64,000 nt of DNA from Nocardioides campestrisoli (GTDB lineage: Bacteria > Actinomycetota > Actinomycetes > Propionibacteriales > Nocardioidaceae). The DNA is taken from assembly GCF_013624435.2 (NCBI RefSeq), contig NZ_CP061768.1, positions 868,001-932,000 of the forward strand. Reading direction: 5' to 3'. The translations under genes and the position numbers were made by a program. Positions 7,549-16,717 of the stretch are shown piece by piece. The notes beneath the pieces are model-generated. The model saw nothing but the letters and a program-made list of their open reading frames with translations. It ran no database searches and had not been told where the DNA came from. Every line of letters starts with the position of its first letter. Positions within the stretch are counted from its first letter, which is position 1.

Positions 7549-8979
7549 ATGACGGACGACCGGAGCGCACGCGGAGGGTTCGTCCCGCCGTACCTGCTGC
7601 GCCGCATCGCCAGGTCCGGTGACCCGGGGACAGCCGCGCTGTGCCAGGACACCCTCCGGGCCGACGAGTCGTTCCGCGACATGCGCCGCACCGAAGGCTC
7701 CCGGGCCGGGCTCTCCGCCCACACCGAGATCCCGGTGGTGGCCGAGCCAGGGCTCGCCTGGCGGGTGCACGACGCCGAGCACGGCACCCGGCTGCCTGGC
7801 CGGCCGGTCCGCGGACCCGGCGACCCGGTGGCCGGAGACCTCGCCGTCGACGAGGCCGCCGCAGGGATCGAGCAGACGCTCCGGTTCTTCGCCGAGGCCC
7901 TGGCCAGGGACTCCTACGACGGACGCGGAGCTCCGGTGGTGCTGAGCGTCCACTACCGGGAGCGCTACGAGAACGCCTTCTGGGACGGGCGCCAGCTGGT
8001 CTTCGGTGACGGCGACGGCAAGGTCTTCGACCGGTTCACCAAACCGGTCGACGTGCTGGCCCACGAGTTCGGGCACGCGGTGATCGACGCGAGCGCCCGG
8101 CTGGTCTACGCCGACCAGCCCGGGGCGCTCAACGAGTCGGTCGCCGACATCCTGGCCAGCTGCCTGCTGCAGTGGCTGGCCGGCCACCGGGTCGAGCAGG
8201 CGTCCTGGCTGATCGGCGAGGGCCTCTTCCTGCCCGGGGTGCGCGCCCGCGCGCTGCGCGACCTGGCGGCCCCCGGCACGGCGTACGACGACCCGGTGCT
8301 CGGCAGGGACCCGCAGGTCGCCCACTTGGACGACTTCGTGGTCACCGAGGAGGACAACGGCGGCGTGCACCTCAACTCGGGCATCCCCAACAGGGCCTTC
8401 CACCTGGCCGCGCTCGCGCTGGGCGGCCGGGTCTGGGAGCGCGCCGGACTGGTCTGGTACGCCGCGCTGACCGGCGAGCGGGTCGGGCCGCGCAGCGACT
8501 TCGCCGGCTTCGCCGCGGCCACCGTCGAAGCAGCGGCCGACCTCTGGGACGCCGAGGCGGCGGGGCTGGTGGCGAAGGCATGGGCGGACGTCGGGGTCAC
8601 CGCGACGTCCGGCGCCACCGGTGTGGGGGAGGAGGCGGCGCCCACCCCGGTGCCCGCGCCGGTCCCGGCCACGGGCCAGGTGGTGGTCACCCGGTCGGGC
8701 GGCTTCGCCGGGATCACCACGACGCTGCGGCTCGATCTCGGGCAGGTGCCGCCCGAGGTGCGCAGCGCCGAGCTGGGGCCCCTCCTGCGGTCGGTGGAGT
8801 CGGCCCGGGGCGAGGCAGCCCAGGCGCCGCCGGCGCTGCCGGTGGCGGACGGATTCGTCTACACCTTCAGCCTCCCCGGGCGCGAGCCGTGGCGGGTCGC
8901 CGAGCCGCAGCTGAGCGACGAGCTGCGGCAGCTCGCCGACCTGGTGGAGCGGTTCGGCGGACGGCCTGAGACAGCCTGA
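7549..8979 (+). CDS. Protealysin-like M4 metallopeptidase with C-terminal emfourin-like inhibitor domain
   Basis: Thermolysin-family zinc peptidase, 476 aa, without a signal peptide. Residues 10-20 carry the short protealysin propeptide motif (FVPPYLLR). Zinc site: HEFGH at 172-176 and Glu196 in NESVAD. The catalytic His is in GGVHLNSG (about 274). A Pro/Ala linker (356-375) leads to a second domain, residues 376-470 (VVVTRSGGFAGITTT to LADLVERFG). It resembles emfourin, the proteinaceous inhibitor normally encoded beside protealysins. Enzyme and inhibitor therefore seem fused. The ATG has GGGGAG upstream. The last codons overlap a 10-base tandem duplication (8965-8984). The peptidase call is firm; the inhibitor domain is recognised by pattern only. 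Confidence 0.87.
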   Translation: MTDDRSARGGFVPPYLLRRIARSGDPGTAALCQDTLRADESFRDMRRTEGSRAGLSAHTEIPVVAEPGLAWRVHDAEHGTRLPGRPVRGPGDPVAGDLAVDEAAAGIEQTLRFFAEALARDSYDGRGAPVVLSVHYRERYENAFWDGRQLVFGDGDGKVFDRFTKPVDVLAHEFGHAVIDASARLVYADQPGALNESVADILASCLLQWLAGHRVEQASWLIGEGLFLPGVRARALRDLAAPGTAYDDPVLGRDPQVAHLDDFVVTEEDNGGVHLNSGIPNRAFHLAALALGGRVWERAGLVWYAALTGERVGPRSDFAGFAAATVEAAADLWDAEAAGLVAKAWADVGVTATSGATGVGEEAAPTPVPAPVPATGQVVVTRSGGFAGITTTLRLDLGQVPPEVRSAELGPLLRSVESARGEAAQAPPALPVADGFVYTFSLPGREPWRVAEPQLSDELRQLADLVERFGGRPETA

Positions 8980-8986
8980 GACAGGC

Positions 8987-9952
8987 CTACGGCATGCCGG
9001 CCGCCTCGGCGCACCGGCGCGCGACCTCGGCCATCGCCTCGCGCAGCTCGGGGCCCTCCTCGATCCGGCAGCGGTACGGGATCCGGGCCAGCCACTCCGC
9101 GGCGTACATCCGGGGGTTCTGGGTGCTGCCGACCAGCACGCAGCCCTCGGGGTGCGGCTCCAGCACCCCCATGTGCGGCCCGGCCCACGGGGCGACCTCC
9201 TCGGCGGACGCGGCGAAGACCACCCGGGTCGCCAGCGCCCACCCCGAGGCGAGGTGGGTGGCCAGCGCGGCCACGGGGTCCAGGTCCGCGGGCGGGGTGA
9301 AGCGCTCCTCGGTGGCGGTGACAGCCTTGATCCGGTCGACCCGGTAGGCGCGGACGGCGTCGGCCCGGTGGGAGTGGCACAGCAGGTACCACCGCCCGAA
9401 CCGGACCACCACCGCCCACGGGTCGACCAGCGACTCCCACCGCGAGCCCGCGTCGCTGCGGTAGTCGAGCAGCACCCGGCGGGAGGCGGCGACCGCCGTG
9501 ACCAGGTCGCTGGTGAGGCCCGGGTCGGGCCGGCTGGTACGCCGGTCCGGGGTCGCCGCGGCGTGCTCGCGCAGCGCCGCCGCCTCGCGTCCCACGCTCT
9601 CCGGCAGCGCCCGGATCACCTTGGCCAGGGCGGTGCCGACCAGGTCGTCGCGGTCGCCCGGGTCGGCCGCGGCGGGTTGGCTGTCCAGGACCGCCATCAC
9701 CAGGCCCAGGGCCTCGGCCTGGCTGAAGCTCACCGGCGGCAGCCGGGTGCCGCGTCCCAGCCGGTAGCCGCCGTGTCGACCCCGGGTGGCGGTGACCGGG
9801 ACGCCGGCCTCGCGCAGGATCGCGACGTAGCGCCGCGCGGCGCGCTCGGTCACCCCCAGCCGGAGGGCCAGCTCCTCGGCGGTGGTGCCCGGTCTGGACT
9901 GCAGCACCTCCAGGGCGCGCAGGGCGCGTGCGGTGGGGCTGGTCTCGGCCAT
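8987..9952 (-). CDS. WYL-domain transcriptional regulator (YafY type)
   Basis: A 321-aa regulator. The N-terminal winged helix (about residues 5-65: TAEELALRLGVTERAARRYVAIL) binds DNA. A WYL domain (about 140-210, with the GRWYLLCHS core) and the WCX C-terminal extension complete it; WYL domains sense nucleic-acid or small-molecule ligands. TACTGT six bases before the ATG indicates a leaderless transcript. It is divergent from an alpha/beta hydrolase with a palindrome between them, so it probably controls that gene and itself. Confidence 0.9.
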   Translation of the reverse strand: MAETSPTARALRALEVLQSRPGTTAEELALRLGVTERAARRYVAILREAGVPVTATRGRHGGYRLGRGTRLPPVSFSQAEALGLVMAVLDSQPAAADPGDRDDLVGTALAKVIRALPESVGREAAALREHAAATPDRRTSRPDPGLTSDLVTAVAASRRVLLDYRSDAGSRWESLVDPWAVVVRFGRWYLLCHSHRADAVRAYRVDRIKAVTATEERFTPPADLDPVAALATHLASGWALATRVVFAASAEEVAPWAGPHMGVLEPHPEGCVLVGSTQNPRMYAAEWLARIPYRCRIEEGPELREAMAEVARRCAEAAGMP

Positions 9953-9996
9953 CTGCTGACAGTACGACGGAATCCGGCAGCAGAACGTCCGGATTC
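9953..9996. promoter_or_regulatory. Divergent promoter with nested inverted repeats, probable WYL-regulator operator
   Basis: GAATCCGG at 9970-9977 is mirrored by CCGGATTC at 9989-9996 (11-base spacer). An outer pair CTGCTG (9953-9958) and CAGCAG (9978-9983) overlaps it. The repeats cover the regulator's -10 hexamer (9964-9959) and precede a TAGGGT hexamer (10002-10007) for the hydrolase. Confidence 0.5.
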
Positions 9997-10043
9997 GTCC
10001 CTAGGGTCGAGGAACAGGAAGACCGACGCAGAGGAGCTCGACC

Positions 10044-10751
10044 ATGGACATGCTGCTGATCGCCGGGATGTGGCTGGACGGCACGGTGTGGGAGGACGTG
10101 CTCCCGGGACTCGCCGAGCGCGGAGTTCGGGGAGTGCCGGTGACGCTGCCGGGCCAGGGGGACGGCGACGCCCGCGCCACCTACGAGGACCAGGTCGCGG
10201 CCGTGGTGGCGGCCCTCGACGCGTCCGACGCTGACCAGGTCGTGGTGGTGGGGCACTCCGCCGCCTCGACGTTGGCCTGGACGGCCGCCGACGCCCGGCT
10301 CGACCGGGTCGCCGGGGTGGTGCTGATCGGCGGGGTGCCGGCCACCGAGGGGAGTGCCTACTTCGACTACTTCGAGCCAGTCGACGGGTGGCTGCCGTTC
10401 CCGGGCTGGGAGCCCTTCGAGGGCCCCGACATCGCGGACCTCGATGAGGCCGCGCGCCGCGACCTGGCCGCCCGCACGGTCGCGGTGCCGCAGACGGTCA
10501 CCTCCGGGGTGGTCCGGTACGGCGACCCGCGCCGCCGTGACCTGCCGGTGGCGCTGCTCTGCCCCGAGTTCAGCCCCGAGGAGGCACGGGAGTGGATCGG
10601 GTCCGGCGACGTGCCCGAGCTGGAGCAGGCCGGCGCCCTGAGCCTGGTCGACCTCGACTCCGGCCACTGGCCGATGGTCAGCCGTCCGGGGGAGCTGGCC
10701 GCGGTGCTGGCCGAGGCGGGCGCCGCGATGAGAGGCGTGCCGGCCATCTGA
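10044..10751 (+). CDS. Alpha/beta hydrolase
   Basis: A 235-aa alpha/beta-fold hydrolase, probably an esterase. The nucleophile Ser72 sits in VVGHSAAS, and the catalytic His in the C-terminal DSGHWPMVSRP segment. The N-terminus MDMLLIAGMWLDGTVW forms the first strand and oxyanion loop. The ATG has GAGGAG nine bases upstream. It is divergent from the WYL regulator, which probably controls it. Substrate unknown. Confidence 0.85.
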   Translation: MDMLLIAGMWLDGTVWEDVLPGLAERGVRGVPVTLPGQGDGDARATYEDQVAAVVAALDASDADQVVVVGHSAASTLAWTAADARLDRVAGVVLIGGVPATEGSAYFDYFEPVDGWLPFPGWEPFEGPDIADLDEAARRDLAARTVAVPQTVTSGVVRYGDPRRRDLPVALLCPEFSPEEAREWIGSGDVPELEQAGALSLVDLDSGHWPMVSRPGELAAVLAEAGAAMRGVPAI

Positions 10752-10833
10752 GCGCTCCGTCGGCGGTGCGTCGGTGGTCGCCCCTGGGCGGTGGAGGTGC
10801 GTGCCTGGTGCGGTGGCTGGCAGACTGAGCCGG

Positions 10834-11526
10834 GTGAAGACCATCGGACTCGTCGGCGGCATGAGCTGGGAATCCAGCGCGGTGTACTACCGGCTCCTCA
10901 ACGAAGGGGTCGAGGAGCGGCTGGGAGGCCTGACCTCGGCCAAGAGCGTCCTGGCCTCGGTCGACTTCGCGGAGGTGACGGCGCTGCAGCAGGCCGAGCG
11001 CTGGGACGAGGTCGCGGAGATCCTCGCCGAGGCCGGTCGCGGCGTCGAGCGCGCCGGCGCCGACTTCCTGCTGCTCTGCACCACCGCGTTCCACCGGGTG
11101 GCCGACCAGGTCGAGGCGGCGATCGACATCCCGCTGGTCCACCTGGCCGACGTGGTCGCCGAGGCCAGCACCGAGCAGCGGCTGGACACCGTGGGCCTGA
11201 TCGGCACCAGCTTCGCGATGTCGCGGACCTTCTTCACCGACCGGATCGCCAGCCACGGGCTCAAGGTCGTGCTGCCCGAGGAGCGGCACTTCGAGACCCT
11301 CAACCGGATCATCTACAGCGAGCTGGTGCACGGCAAGGTCGTCGACGACTCGCGGCGCGAGGTCGTGCAGATCGTCGAGGAGCTGTGGGACGCCGGCGCC
11401 GGCGGCGTGATCCTGGGCTGCACCGAGCTCGAGCTGCTGGTCCGCCAGGCCGACGTGGAGATCCCCGTGCTGGGGTGCACCACGCTGCACGTGCAGGCGG
11501 CGCTGGACCTGGCCCTGGCCGACTGA
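10834..11526 (+). CDS. Aspartate/glutamate racemase family protein
   Basis: A cofactor-independent amino-acid racemase of 230 aa related to aspartate racemase and YgeA/RacX. Both catalytic cysteines are present: Cys82 (LLLCTTAFH) and Cys196 (LGCTELEL). The N-terminus is the family's TIGLVGGMSWESSAVYYR. GTG 10834 is chosen because this motif starts there and CAGACT lies seven bases upstream; the longer reading from 10774 has no supporting features. The substrate may be Asp or another amino acid. Confidence 0.88.
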   Translation: MKTIGLVGGMSWESSAVYYRLLNEGVEERLGGLTSAKSVLASVDFAEVTALQQAERWDEVAEILAEAGRGVERAGADFLLLCTTAFHRVADQVEAAIDIPLVHLADVVAEASTEQRLDTVGLIGTSFAMSRTFFTDRIASHGLKVVLPEERHFETLNRIIYSELVHGKVVDDSRREVVQIVEELWDAGAGGVILGCTELELLVRQADVEIPVLGCTTLHVQAALDLALAD

Positions 11527-11659
11527 GCGCCCCCGCCTCGGTCGGGCGCTGCCCCGGCATCTCGCACTCCGGCGTTTCCCAGGTGTGACTCCCCTCGATC
11601 GGGGAAGGTATGCCCCGGGCCCGCCCGGGTCCGACCGCACCAGCACGGGGGAACCGCTC

Positions 11660-13144
11660 ATGACCGCTCGCCGCTCGACCCTGGCCGCCACGGCCGCCCT
11701 GACCGCAGCCCTGGCGCTGGCGCTCCTGCCCGGCGGGCCCGCCGTGCAGGCCGCCGCGCCCACGGGTGTCACCTTCGACCTGGTCGAGCCCGCGGGAGCC
11801 CACGAGCGGATCGACCTGGGGCTGCTGGCCGACCGCTCGACCCCGGCGGCGCGTGGGGTCAAGACGTACGAGGTGGCGGCCGGCAGCACGTTCCGGATCC
11901 CGGGCAAGGTCAAGACCTTCCGCGGCAAGAAGCGGGTCGTCACGGTCTGGGAGAAGAAGGGCAAGAAGCTCCGCAAGGCCACGCGGACCAGGACGAACAA
12001 GAAGGGCCGCTTCTCCTTCAAGCTGAAGGCCGGCTCCCGGGTCCGGACCCGGACCTACGTCGTCACCGTGCCGCGCAGCCGCGGCGTCCGTCCCGCCCGG
12101 CAGCAGTTCCGGGTCCGGGTGGTGGCCGCGACGCCGCCGGTCCCGCCGACCCCGCCGCGCACCCCCACCGGGGTCGCCCCGGCCTGGACCGCGCCTGCCG
12201 TGACGGCCTTCGCCGCGCCGACGGTGGCGTCCGGCCAAGTGACCGGGGCGCCCGCCGGGCGCGGGGTGCAGGTGCAGAGCCTGCTCGGCGCGGACTGGGT
12301 CACCCTGGCCCGCACCGAGAGCGCGGCGGACGGCAGCTTCTCCGCGACGCTGCCCAACGACTGGGTCCGCAACGCCCCCACCCGGGTGCTGGTGGAGGAG
12401 ACCCCACAGGCGCTGGGAGCGGTCTCCGAGCCGGTCGGCACCAGCGTCGCCCTCGACTACGCCCCCTCCGGGTCCGACCCGACCAACTGGACCTACAGCG
12501 GCACCCAGACGACGCAGCGGTGGCGGTACGACTCGTGCGAGCCGGTCCGCTACCGGGTGAACTACACCCACGCCCCGGCGGGAACGCGGGAGATCGTCCA
12601 GCGGGTGCTGCGCGAGGCCCGGCTGGCCACCGGCCTGACCTTCGTGGACGCGGGCGACACCACGTCCTACTCCTGGCCGGTCCCCGGGCTGCCCGGGATC
12701 GACCTGGCGACCACCGACCTGCTGATCACCTTCGGCGGCCCCCAGCACACCACCCAGGACATGTCGACGGCGATCGGCTGGGGCGGCGGCGGCACGGCCG
12801 TCTGGGCGACGGACGCGCTGGGCTCGCACGCCCGCATCGACTACACGCAGGTCTTCATCGACGTCCTGCAGGACCGCTCGGCCCAGGGATTCCAGTGGAC
12901 CCCCGCGAAGCTCTCCGCGACGCTGGCCCACGAGGTGGGCCACGCGCTGGGCATGGGCCACTCCCCGGCCGGCAAGCCGGCGGACCAGGTCATGTATCCC
13001 ACGCTCACCTCGTCGACGCCTCCGCGCTACGGGACCGGGGACCTGACCGGGCTCTTCACGGTGGGCGCCGGCCAGGGCTGCTCGCGGCCCGCCTCAGCCG
13101 CCCGTGGCACCTCGGGCCGGCTGGACGTCCCGGTCATGCCCTGA
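11660..13144 (+). CDS. Secreted matrixin-like zinc metalloprotease
   Basis: A 494-aa exported protein. The signal peptide is at residues 1-35 (Arg-rich start, Leu/Ala core, AVQA-A cleavage). Two basic Ig-like beta regions (about 60-155 and 175-265) precede an M10 catalytic domain with HEVGHALGMGH at 424-434, followed by the Met-turn VMYP. Probably an extracellular zinc protease. No cysteine-switch prodomain is visible. ATG 11660 starts exactly at the signal peptide; the upstream in-frame ATG at 11585 would bury it. A short hairpin follows the gene. Confidence 0.87.
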   Translation: MTARRSTLAATAALTAALALALLPGGPAVQAAAPTGVTFDLVEPAGAHERIDLGLLADRSTPAARGVKTYEVAAGSTFRIPGKVKTFRGKKRVVTVWEKKGKKLRKATRTRTNKKGRFSFKLKAGSRVRTRTYVVTVPRSRGVRPARQQFRVRVVAATPPVPPTPPRTPTGVAPAWTAPAVTAFAAPTVASGQVTGAPAGRGVQVQSLLGADWVTLARTESAADGSFSATLPNDWVRNAPTRVLVEETPQALGAVSEPVGTSVALDYAPSGSDPTNWTYSGTQTTQRWRYDSCEPVRYRVNYTHAPAGTREIVQRVLREARLATGLTFVDAGDTTSYSWPVPGLPGIDLATTDLLITFGGPQHTTQDMSTAIGWGGGGTAVWATDALGSHARIDYTQVFIDVLQDRSAQGFQWTPAKLSATLAHEVGHALGMGHSPAGKPADQVMYPTLTSSTPPRYGTGDLTGLFTVGAGQGCSRPASAARGTSGRLDVPVMP

Positions 13145-13161
13145 GCCCTGCTCACCTCGGT

Positions 13162-13185
13162 GCACCCGGTCGGCGGACCGGGTGC
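13162..13185. terminator. Bidirectional hairpin between convergent genes
   Basis: GCACCCGGTC (13162-13171), loop GGCG, then GACCGGGTGC (13176-13185), a perfect 10-bp stem. It lies between the ends of the matrixin gene and the SDR gene. Confidence 0.65.
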
Positions 13186-13198
13186 GCCGGGGCCCTGC

Positions 13199-13981
13199 TC
13201 AGACCCGGTGCACCTTGTGCTGGGCGGCCTGGGCGCGAGGCTTGATCACCAGCTCGTCGATGTTGACGTGCGCCGGGCGCGTCGCCACCCAGGCGATCGC
13301 GTCCGCCACGTCCTCGGCGACCAGCGGGTCGGGGACACCGTCGTAGACGCTCGAGGCGCGGTCGGCGTCCCCGCCGAAGCGGTTGAGCGAGAACTCCTCG
13401 GTGGCCACCATCCCGGGGGCGACCTCGCTGATCCGGATCGGCTCGCCGACCAGCTCGAGGCGCAGCGTCTCGGTCATCACCCGCAGCCCGTGCTTCGCCG
13501 CGGTGTAGCCGGCGCCGCCCTCGTAGGCGACCCGGCCGGCGGTGGAGCCGACGTTGACCACCACGCCGTCACCGCTGGCCCGCAGGGCCGGCAGCAGGGC
13601 CTGGGTGACCCGCAGCACCCCGAGCACGTTCACCTCGTACATCCGGGTCCAGTCGCCCGGGTCGGCGGACTCGACCGGATCGAGCCCGATCGCTCCGCCG
13701 GCGTTGTTCACCAGGACGTCGAGGCGGCCCGCCGCCGTCGAGCCGGGGGACAAGGACGCGACGGCCGCGGCCAGGCCGGCGACCGACTCGGGGTCGGTCA
13801 CGTCGCAGGCGACGGCCGTGCCGCCGATCTCCGCGGCCAGCGCCTCCAGGCGCTCGACCCGGCGGGCTGCGCAGACGACGGAGAACCCGGCGTCGGCCAG
13901 GGCGCGGGCGGTGGCGGCGCCGATGCCGCTGCTGGCACCGGTGACCACGGCGGTACGGGGAAAGGGCGCGGCTGAGCTCAT
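13199..13981 (-). CDS. SDR family NAD(P)-dependent oxidoreductase
   Basis: Classical short-chain dehydrogenase, 260 aa. Cofactor motif TGASSGIG near residue 14, NNAGG, and the catalytic YTAAK with the preceding Ser of NVGSTAG. Cofactor-side residues CAARRVERL favour NADP(H). The ATG at 13981 leaves only 27 bases to the divergent RNase H start. CATCAT lies six bases upstream, consistent with a leaderless start. Similar proteins are often annotated as serine or malonic-semialdehyde dehydrogenases (YdfG), but the substrate is open. Confidence 0.88.
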   Translation of the reverse strand: MSSAAPFPRTAVVTGASSGIGAATARALADAGFSVVCAARRVERLEALAAEIGGTAVACDVTDPESVAGLAAAVASLSPGSTAAGRLDVLVNNAGGAIGLDPVESADPGDWTRMYEVNVLGVLRVTQALLPALRASGDGVVVNVGSTAGRVAYEGGAGYTAAKHGLRVMTETLRLELVGEPIRISEVAPGMVATEEFSLNRFGGDADRASSVYDGVPDPLVAEDVADAIAWVATRPAHVNIDELVIKPRAQAAQHKVHRV

Positions 13982-14008
13982 CGGACCATGATGGCAGGAT
14001 CGCGGTTC

Positions 14009-14899
14009 GTGACGATCATTGCGGCAGCAGACGGATCCGCCCTCGGGAACCCCGGACCGGCGGGGTGGGCCTGGTACGTCGACGACCAGCACTGGGCGTG
14101 CGGCGGCTGGCCCCGGGGCACCAACAACATGGGCGAGCTGATGGGCGTGCTCGACCTGCTCCAGCAGACCGCGCACCTCGACGAGGAGCTGCACGTCATC
14201 TGCGACAGCACCTACGTCATCAACTCGATCACCAAGTGGATGGCCGGGTGGAAGCGGAAGGGCTGGAAGAAGAAGGACGGCAAGCCGGTCCTCAACGTCG
14301 AGCTGATGAAGGCGATCGACGAGGCCATGGCGGGTCGCGCGGTCACCTTCGAATGGGTCAAGGGGCACGCCGGGCACGTGCTCAACGAGCAGGCCGACCG
14401 GCTGGCCAACGGGGCGGCCCTGGCCTGGCAGGGCGGCGCGGCGCCGGACCCGGGTCCCGGGTACGCCGGCGCCACCACGACGCACCCGAGCGCCGCGCCC
14501 GGGCAGGTCGAGGAGGAGCCGGACCTCTTCTCCGGGCTCACCGCGCAGCCGGACCACGTGCCGACCCCGGAGGAGGAGGTCATCGACCTCGAGCGCTCGC
14601 TGCTCACCGACCGGGTACGCAGCGACCCCGCCGCGGTGGCCGCGCTGCTGCACCCGCAGTGGCAGGAGATCGGCGCGTCGGGTCGTCTGTGGTCGCGCGA
14701 GGAGCTGCTGGCCGAGATCGGTCCGATCCCTGAGACCACGCTCGACGTGGTGACGGTCGAACAGGTCGAGCCCGACCAGGTGCTGCTCGTCTGGCGCAGC
14801 GTCGGCAGCGACCAGGTGGCCCTGCGCAGCTCGTGGTGGACCCGTCGGCACGGACGCTGGGTTCAGCGGTTTCACCACGCGACGCCAGAACGTGCGTAA
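14009..14899 (+). CDS. Ribonuclease HI fused to a SnoaL/DUF4440-like domain
   Basis: The N-terminal about 150 aa are RNase HI, which cuts RNA in RNA-DNA hybrids. Acidic catalytic residues lie in AAADGSALGNPGPAGW, NNMGELMG, ICDSTYVINS and EQADRLANGA. After a Pro/Glu-rich linker (about residues 155-195) comes a cone-shaped DUF4440/SnoaL-like fold (LERSLLTDRVRSDPAAVAALLHPQWQEIG to RWVQRFHHATPE). Start choice: GTG 14009 (about 296 aa) begins right at the RNase H strand and has CAGGAT upstream. ATG 13988 would add seven residues and lies six bases from the divergent start. The second domain may bind a small ligand or be structural; its role is unknown. Confidence 0.85.
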   Translation: MTIIAAADGSALGNPGPAGWAWYVDDQHWACGGWPRGTNNMGELMGVLDLLQQTAHLDEELHVICDSTYVINSITKWMAGWKRKGWKKKDGKPVLNVELMKAIDEAMAGRAVTFEWVKGHAGHVLNEQADRLANGAALAWQGGAAPDPGPGYAGATTTHPSAAPGQVEEEPDLFSGLTAQPDHVPTPEEEVIDLERSLLTDRVRSDPAAVAALLHPQWQEIGASGRLWSREELLAEIGPIPETTLDVVTVEQVEPDQVLLVWRSVGSDQVALRSSWWTRRHGRWVQRFHHATPERA

Positions 14900-14993
14900 A
14901 ATGTGACACACAACTCAGCCGTGTCGCGGGTGCCGTGGCACGGCTAACCTCTGCACTTTCTCCCTGCGTCACCTCACAGGAAGCGAAAATTCA

Positions 14994-15362
14994 ATGACCG
15001 TACGTCAACTTGGTGGCGGTTTGGGTGTCCTCGGCGGCATCGTGTGGATCGCGCGATGGCTGATGGCACCGGCGGACGGCCCTGCGGACGTCTTGCGCTA
15101 CGCGGGCCTCGCGCTCGTGCTGCTCGGGCTCGTCTGCGTCGGCCTGACCCTGGTCAAGGGCCAGGCGCTGTGGCTCGACATCGTGGTGGGCTTCGCCGCG
15201 CCGGCGCTCTTCTGGGCCATCTACGAGATGGTCCGGGCCGAGGTCGTCGGGGACGGCCTGCTCTTCCACGGCGTCCTGGGCATCGTCTGGGTGCTCGTCG
15301 GGATCGGCCTCATCGTCAAGGGCAAGCCCCGGGTCCAGGACCCGGTGGAGGCGCACGTCTGA
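14994..15362 (+). CDS. Small four-helix membrane protein
   Basis: A 122-aa protein with four predicted membrane helices (about residues 7-25, 36-54, 59-80 and 92-110) and a short charged tail. No recognised family. The ATG has AGGAAG ten bases upstream in an unusually AT-rich leader. A perfect hairpin follows, so it is probably a single-gene transcript. Function unknown. Confidence 0.7.
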   Translation: MTVRQLGGGLGVLGGIVWIARWLMAPADGPADVLRYAGLALVLLGLVCVGLTLVKGQALWLDIVVGFAAPALFWAIYEMVRAEVVGDGLLFHGVLGIVWVLVGIGLIVKGKPRVQDPVEAHV

Positions 15363-15374
15363 ACGGCGCCTCCG

Positions 15375-15406
15375 TGATTCCCCGGCCGCGCGCGGGCGGG
15401 GAATCA
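15375..15406 (+). terminator. Hairpin terminator before mshA
   Basis: TGATTCCCC (15375-15383) pairs with GGGGAATCA (15398-15406), and the interior is further GC-rich. It lies 12 bases after the stop of the small membrane protein and separates it from mshA. Confidence 0.65.
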
Positions 15407-15463
15407 AGCGACCCCGACGCGGTGTTGTCACCTGCGGCAGTGACGACGACGAAAGGGTCGCGC

Positions 15464-16717
15464 GTGGACCGGGTGGCGATGATCAGCCTGCACACCTCAC
15501 CCCTCGACCAGCCGGGGACCGGCGATGCGGGCGGGATGAACGTCTACGTCCTCGAGCTCGCGCGCCGGCTCGGCCAGCAGGGCGTCGAGGTCGACATCTT
15601 CACCCGGGCGACGTCCTCCAGCCTGCCGGCCACCGTGGAGGCCGCTCCCGGCGTCCTGGTGCGGCACGTGGCGGCCGGACCGTACGAGGGCCTGGCGAAG
15701 GCCGACCTGCCCGCCCAGCTGTGCGCGTTCGCCCGTGAGGTCCTGCGGGCCGAGGCGTGCCAACCCGTCGGCCACTACGACGTCGTGCACTCCCACTACT
15801 GGCTGTCGGGCCAGGTGGGCATGCTGGCCCGGGACCGCTGGCAGGTCCCGCTGGTGCACTCGATGCACACCATGGCGAAGGTCAAGAACGCCGCGCTCGC
15901 CACCGGGGACGCGCCCGAGCCGACCGCCCGGCTGATCGGCGAGCAGCAGGTGGTGGCCGCTGCCGACGTGCTGGTGGCCAACACCGCCCAGGAGGCCGGC
16001 CAGCTCGTCGACCTCTACGACGCCGACCCCGCCCGGGTCGAGGTGGTCCACCCCGGGGTGGACCTGGGGGTCTTCCGCCCGCAGGACGTCGCCGGGGCCC
16101 GTCGGCAGCTGGGCCTGCCGCTGGACGCGCACGTGCTGCTCTTCGCCGGCCGGATCCAGCCGCTCAAGGCCCCCGACGTGCTGCTGCGCGCCGTCGCCGT
16201 GCTGCTCGAGCTCGACCCCGGGCTGCGCTCCCGGCTGGTGGTGCCGGTGGTCGGCGGCCCGTCGGGCTCCGGCCTGGAGCACCCCGAGTCGTTGGCGCTG
16301 CTGGCCGAGGAGCTCGGGCTGCGTGACGTGGTCCGGTTCGTTCCGCCGGTCGACCGGAGCACGCTGGCGTGCTGGTACGCCGCGGCCACCCTGGTCGCCG
16401 TCCCCTCGCACAACGAGTCGTTCGGGCTGGTCGCGGTGGAGGCGCAGGCCGCCGGGACCCCGGTCGTGGCGGCCGCCGTGGGCGGGCTGACCACCGTGGT
16501 CGCCGATGAGTCCAGCGGCCTGCTGGTGCAGGGGCACGACCCCCGGGACTGGGCGCACGCGCTGCGCCGGGTGCTCGAGGAGCCGGGGCTGCGCGAGCGG
16601 CTCGGGCGCGGTGCCTTGGCCCAGGCGGCACACTTCGCCTGGGAGCGGACGGCCAGCGAGACGCTCGAGACCTACGGGCGCGCGGCGTCCCTGATGCGGA
16701 CGGAGGTGCCGGCGTGA
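15464..16717 (+). CDS. mshA: D-inositol-3-phosphate glycosyltransferase MshA
   Basis: GT4-family glycosyltransferase that joins GlcNAc from UDP-GlcNAc to inositol-3-phosphate, the first step of mycothiol synthesis. 417 aa. The N-terminus has the family motif [20 protein letters not shown]. The middle has VHSHYWLSG and [11 protein letters not shown]. The C-terminal sugar-nucleotide site includes [23 protein letters not shown] with the expected Glu residues. GTG 15464 has GAAAGGG upstream; the longer reading from 15044 lies antisense-like over the previous gene. The ybjN-like gene overlaps its stop by GTGA. The gene order toward phoU and gpmA is that of mycobacteria. Confidence 0.95.
   Translation: MDRVAMISLHTSPLDQPGTGDAGGMNVYVLELARRLGQQGVEVDIFTRATSSSLPATVEAAPGVLVRHVAAGPYEGLAKADLPAQLCAFAREVLRAEACQPVGHYDVVHSHYWLSGQVGMLARDRWQVPLVHSMHTMAKVKNAALATGDAPEPTARLIGEQQVVAAADVLVANTAQEAGQLVDLYDADPARVEVVHPGVDLGVFRPQDVAGARRQLGLPLDAHVLLFAGRIQPLKAPDVLLRAVAVLLELDPGLRSRLVVPVVGGPSGSGLEHPESLALLAEELGLRDVVRFVPPVDRSTLACWYAAATLVAVPSHNESFGLVAVEAQAAGTPVVAAAVGGLTTVVADESSGLLVQGHDPRDWAHALRRVLEEPGLRERLGRGALAQAAHFAWERTASETLETYGRAASLMRTEVPA

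Noticed and set aside
13199..14911. 570-codon minus-strand reading through the RNase H gene
   Set aside because: Only the part from ATG 13981 is an SDR; the upstream part is the shadow of RNase HI.
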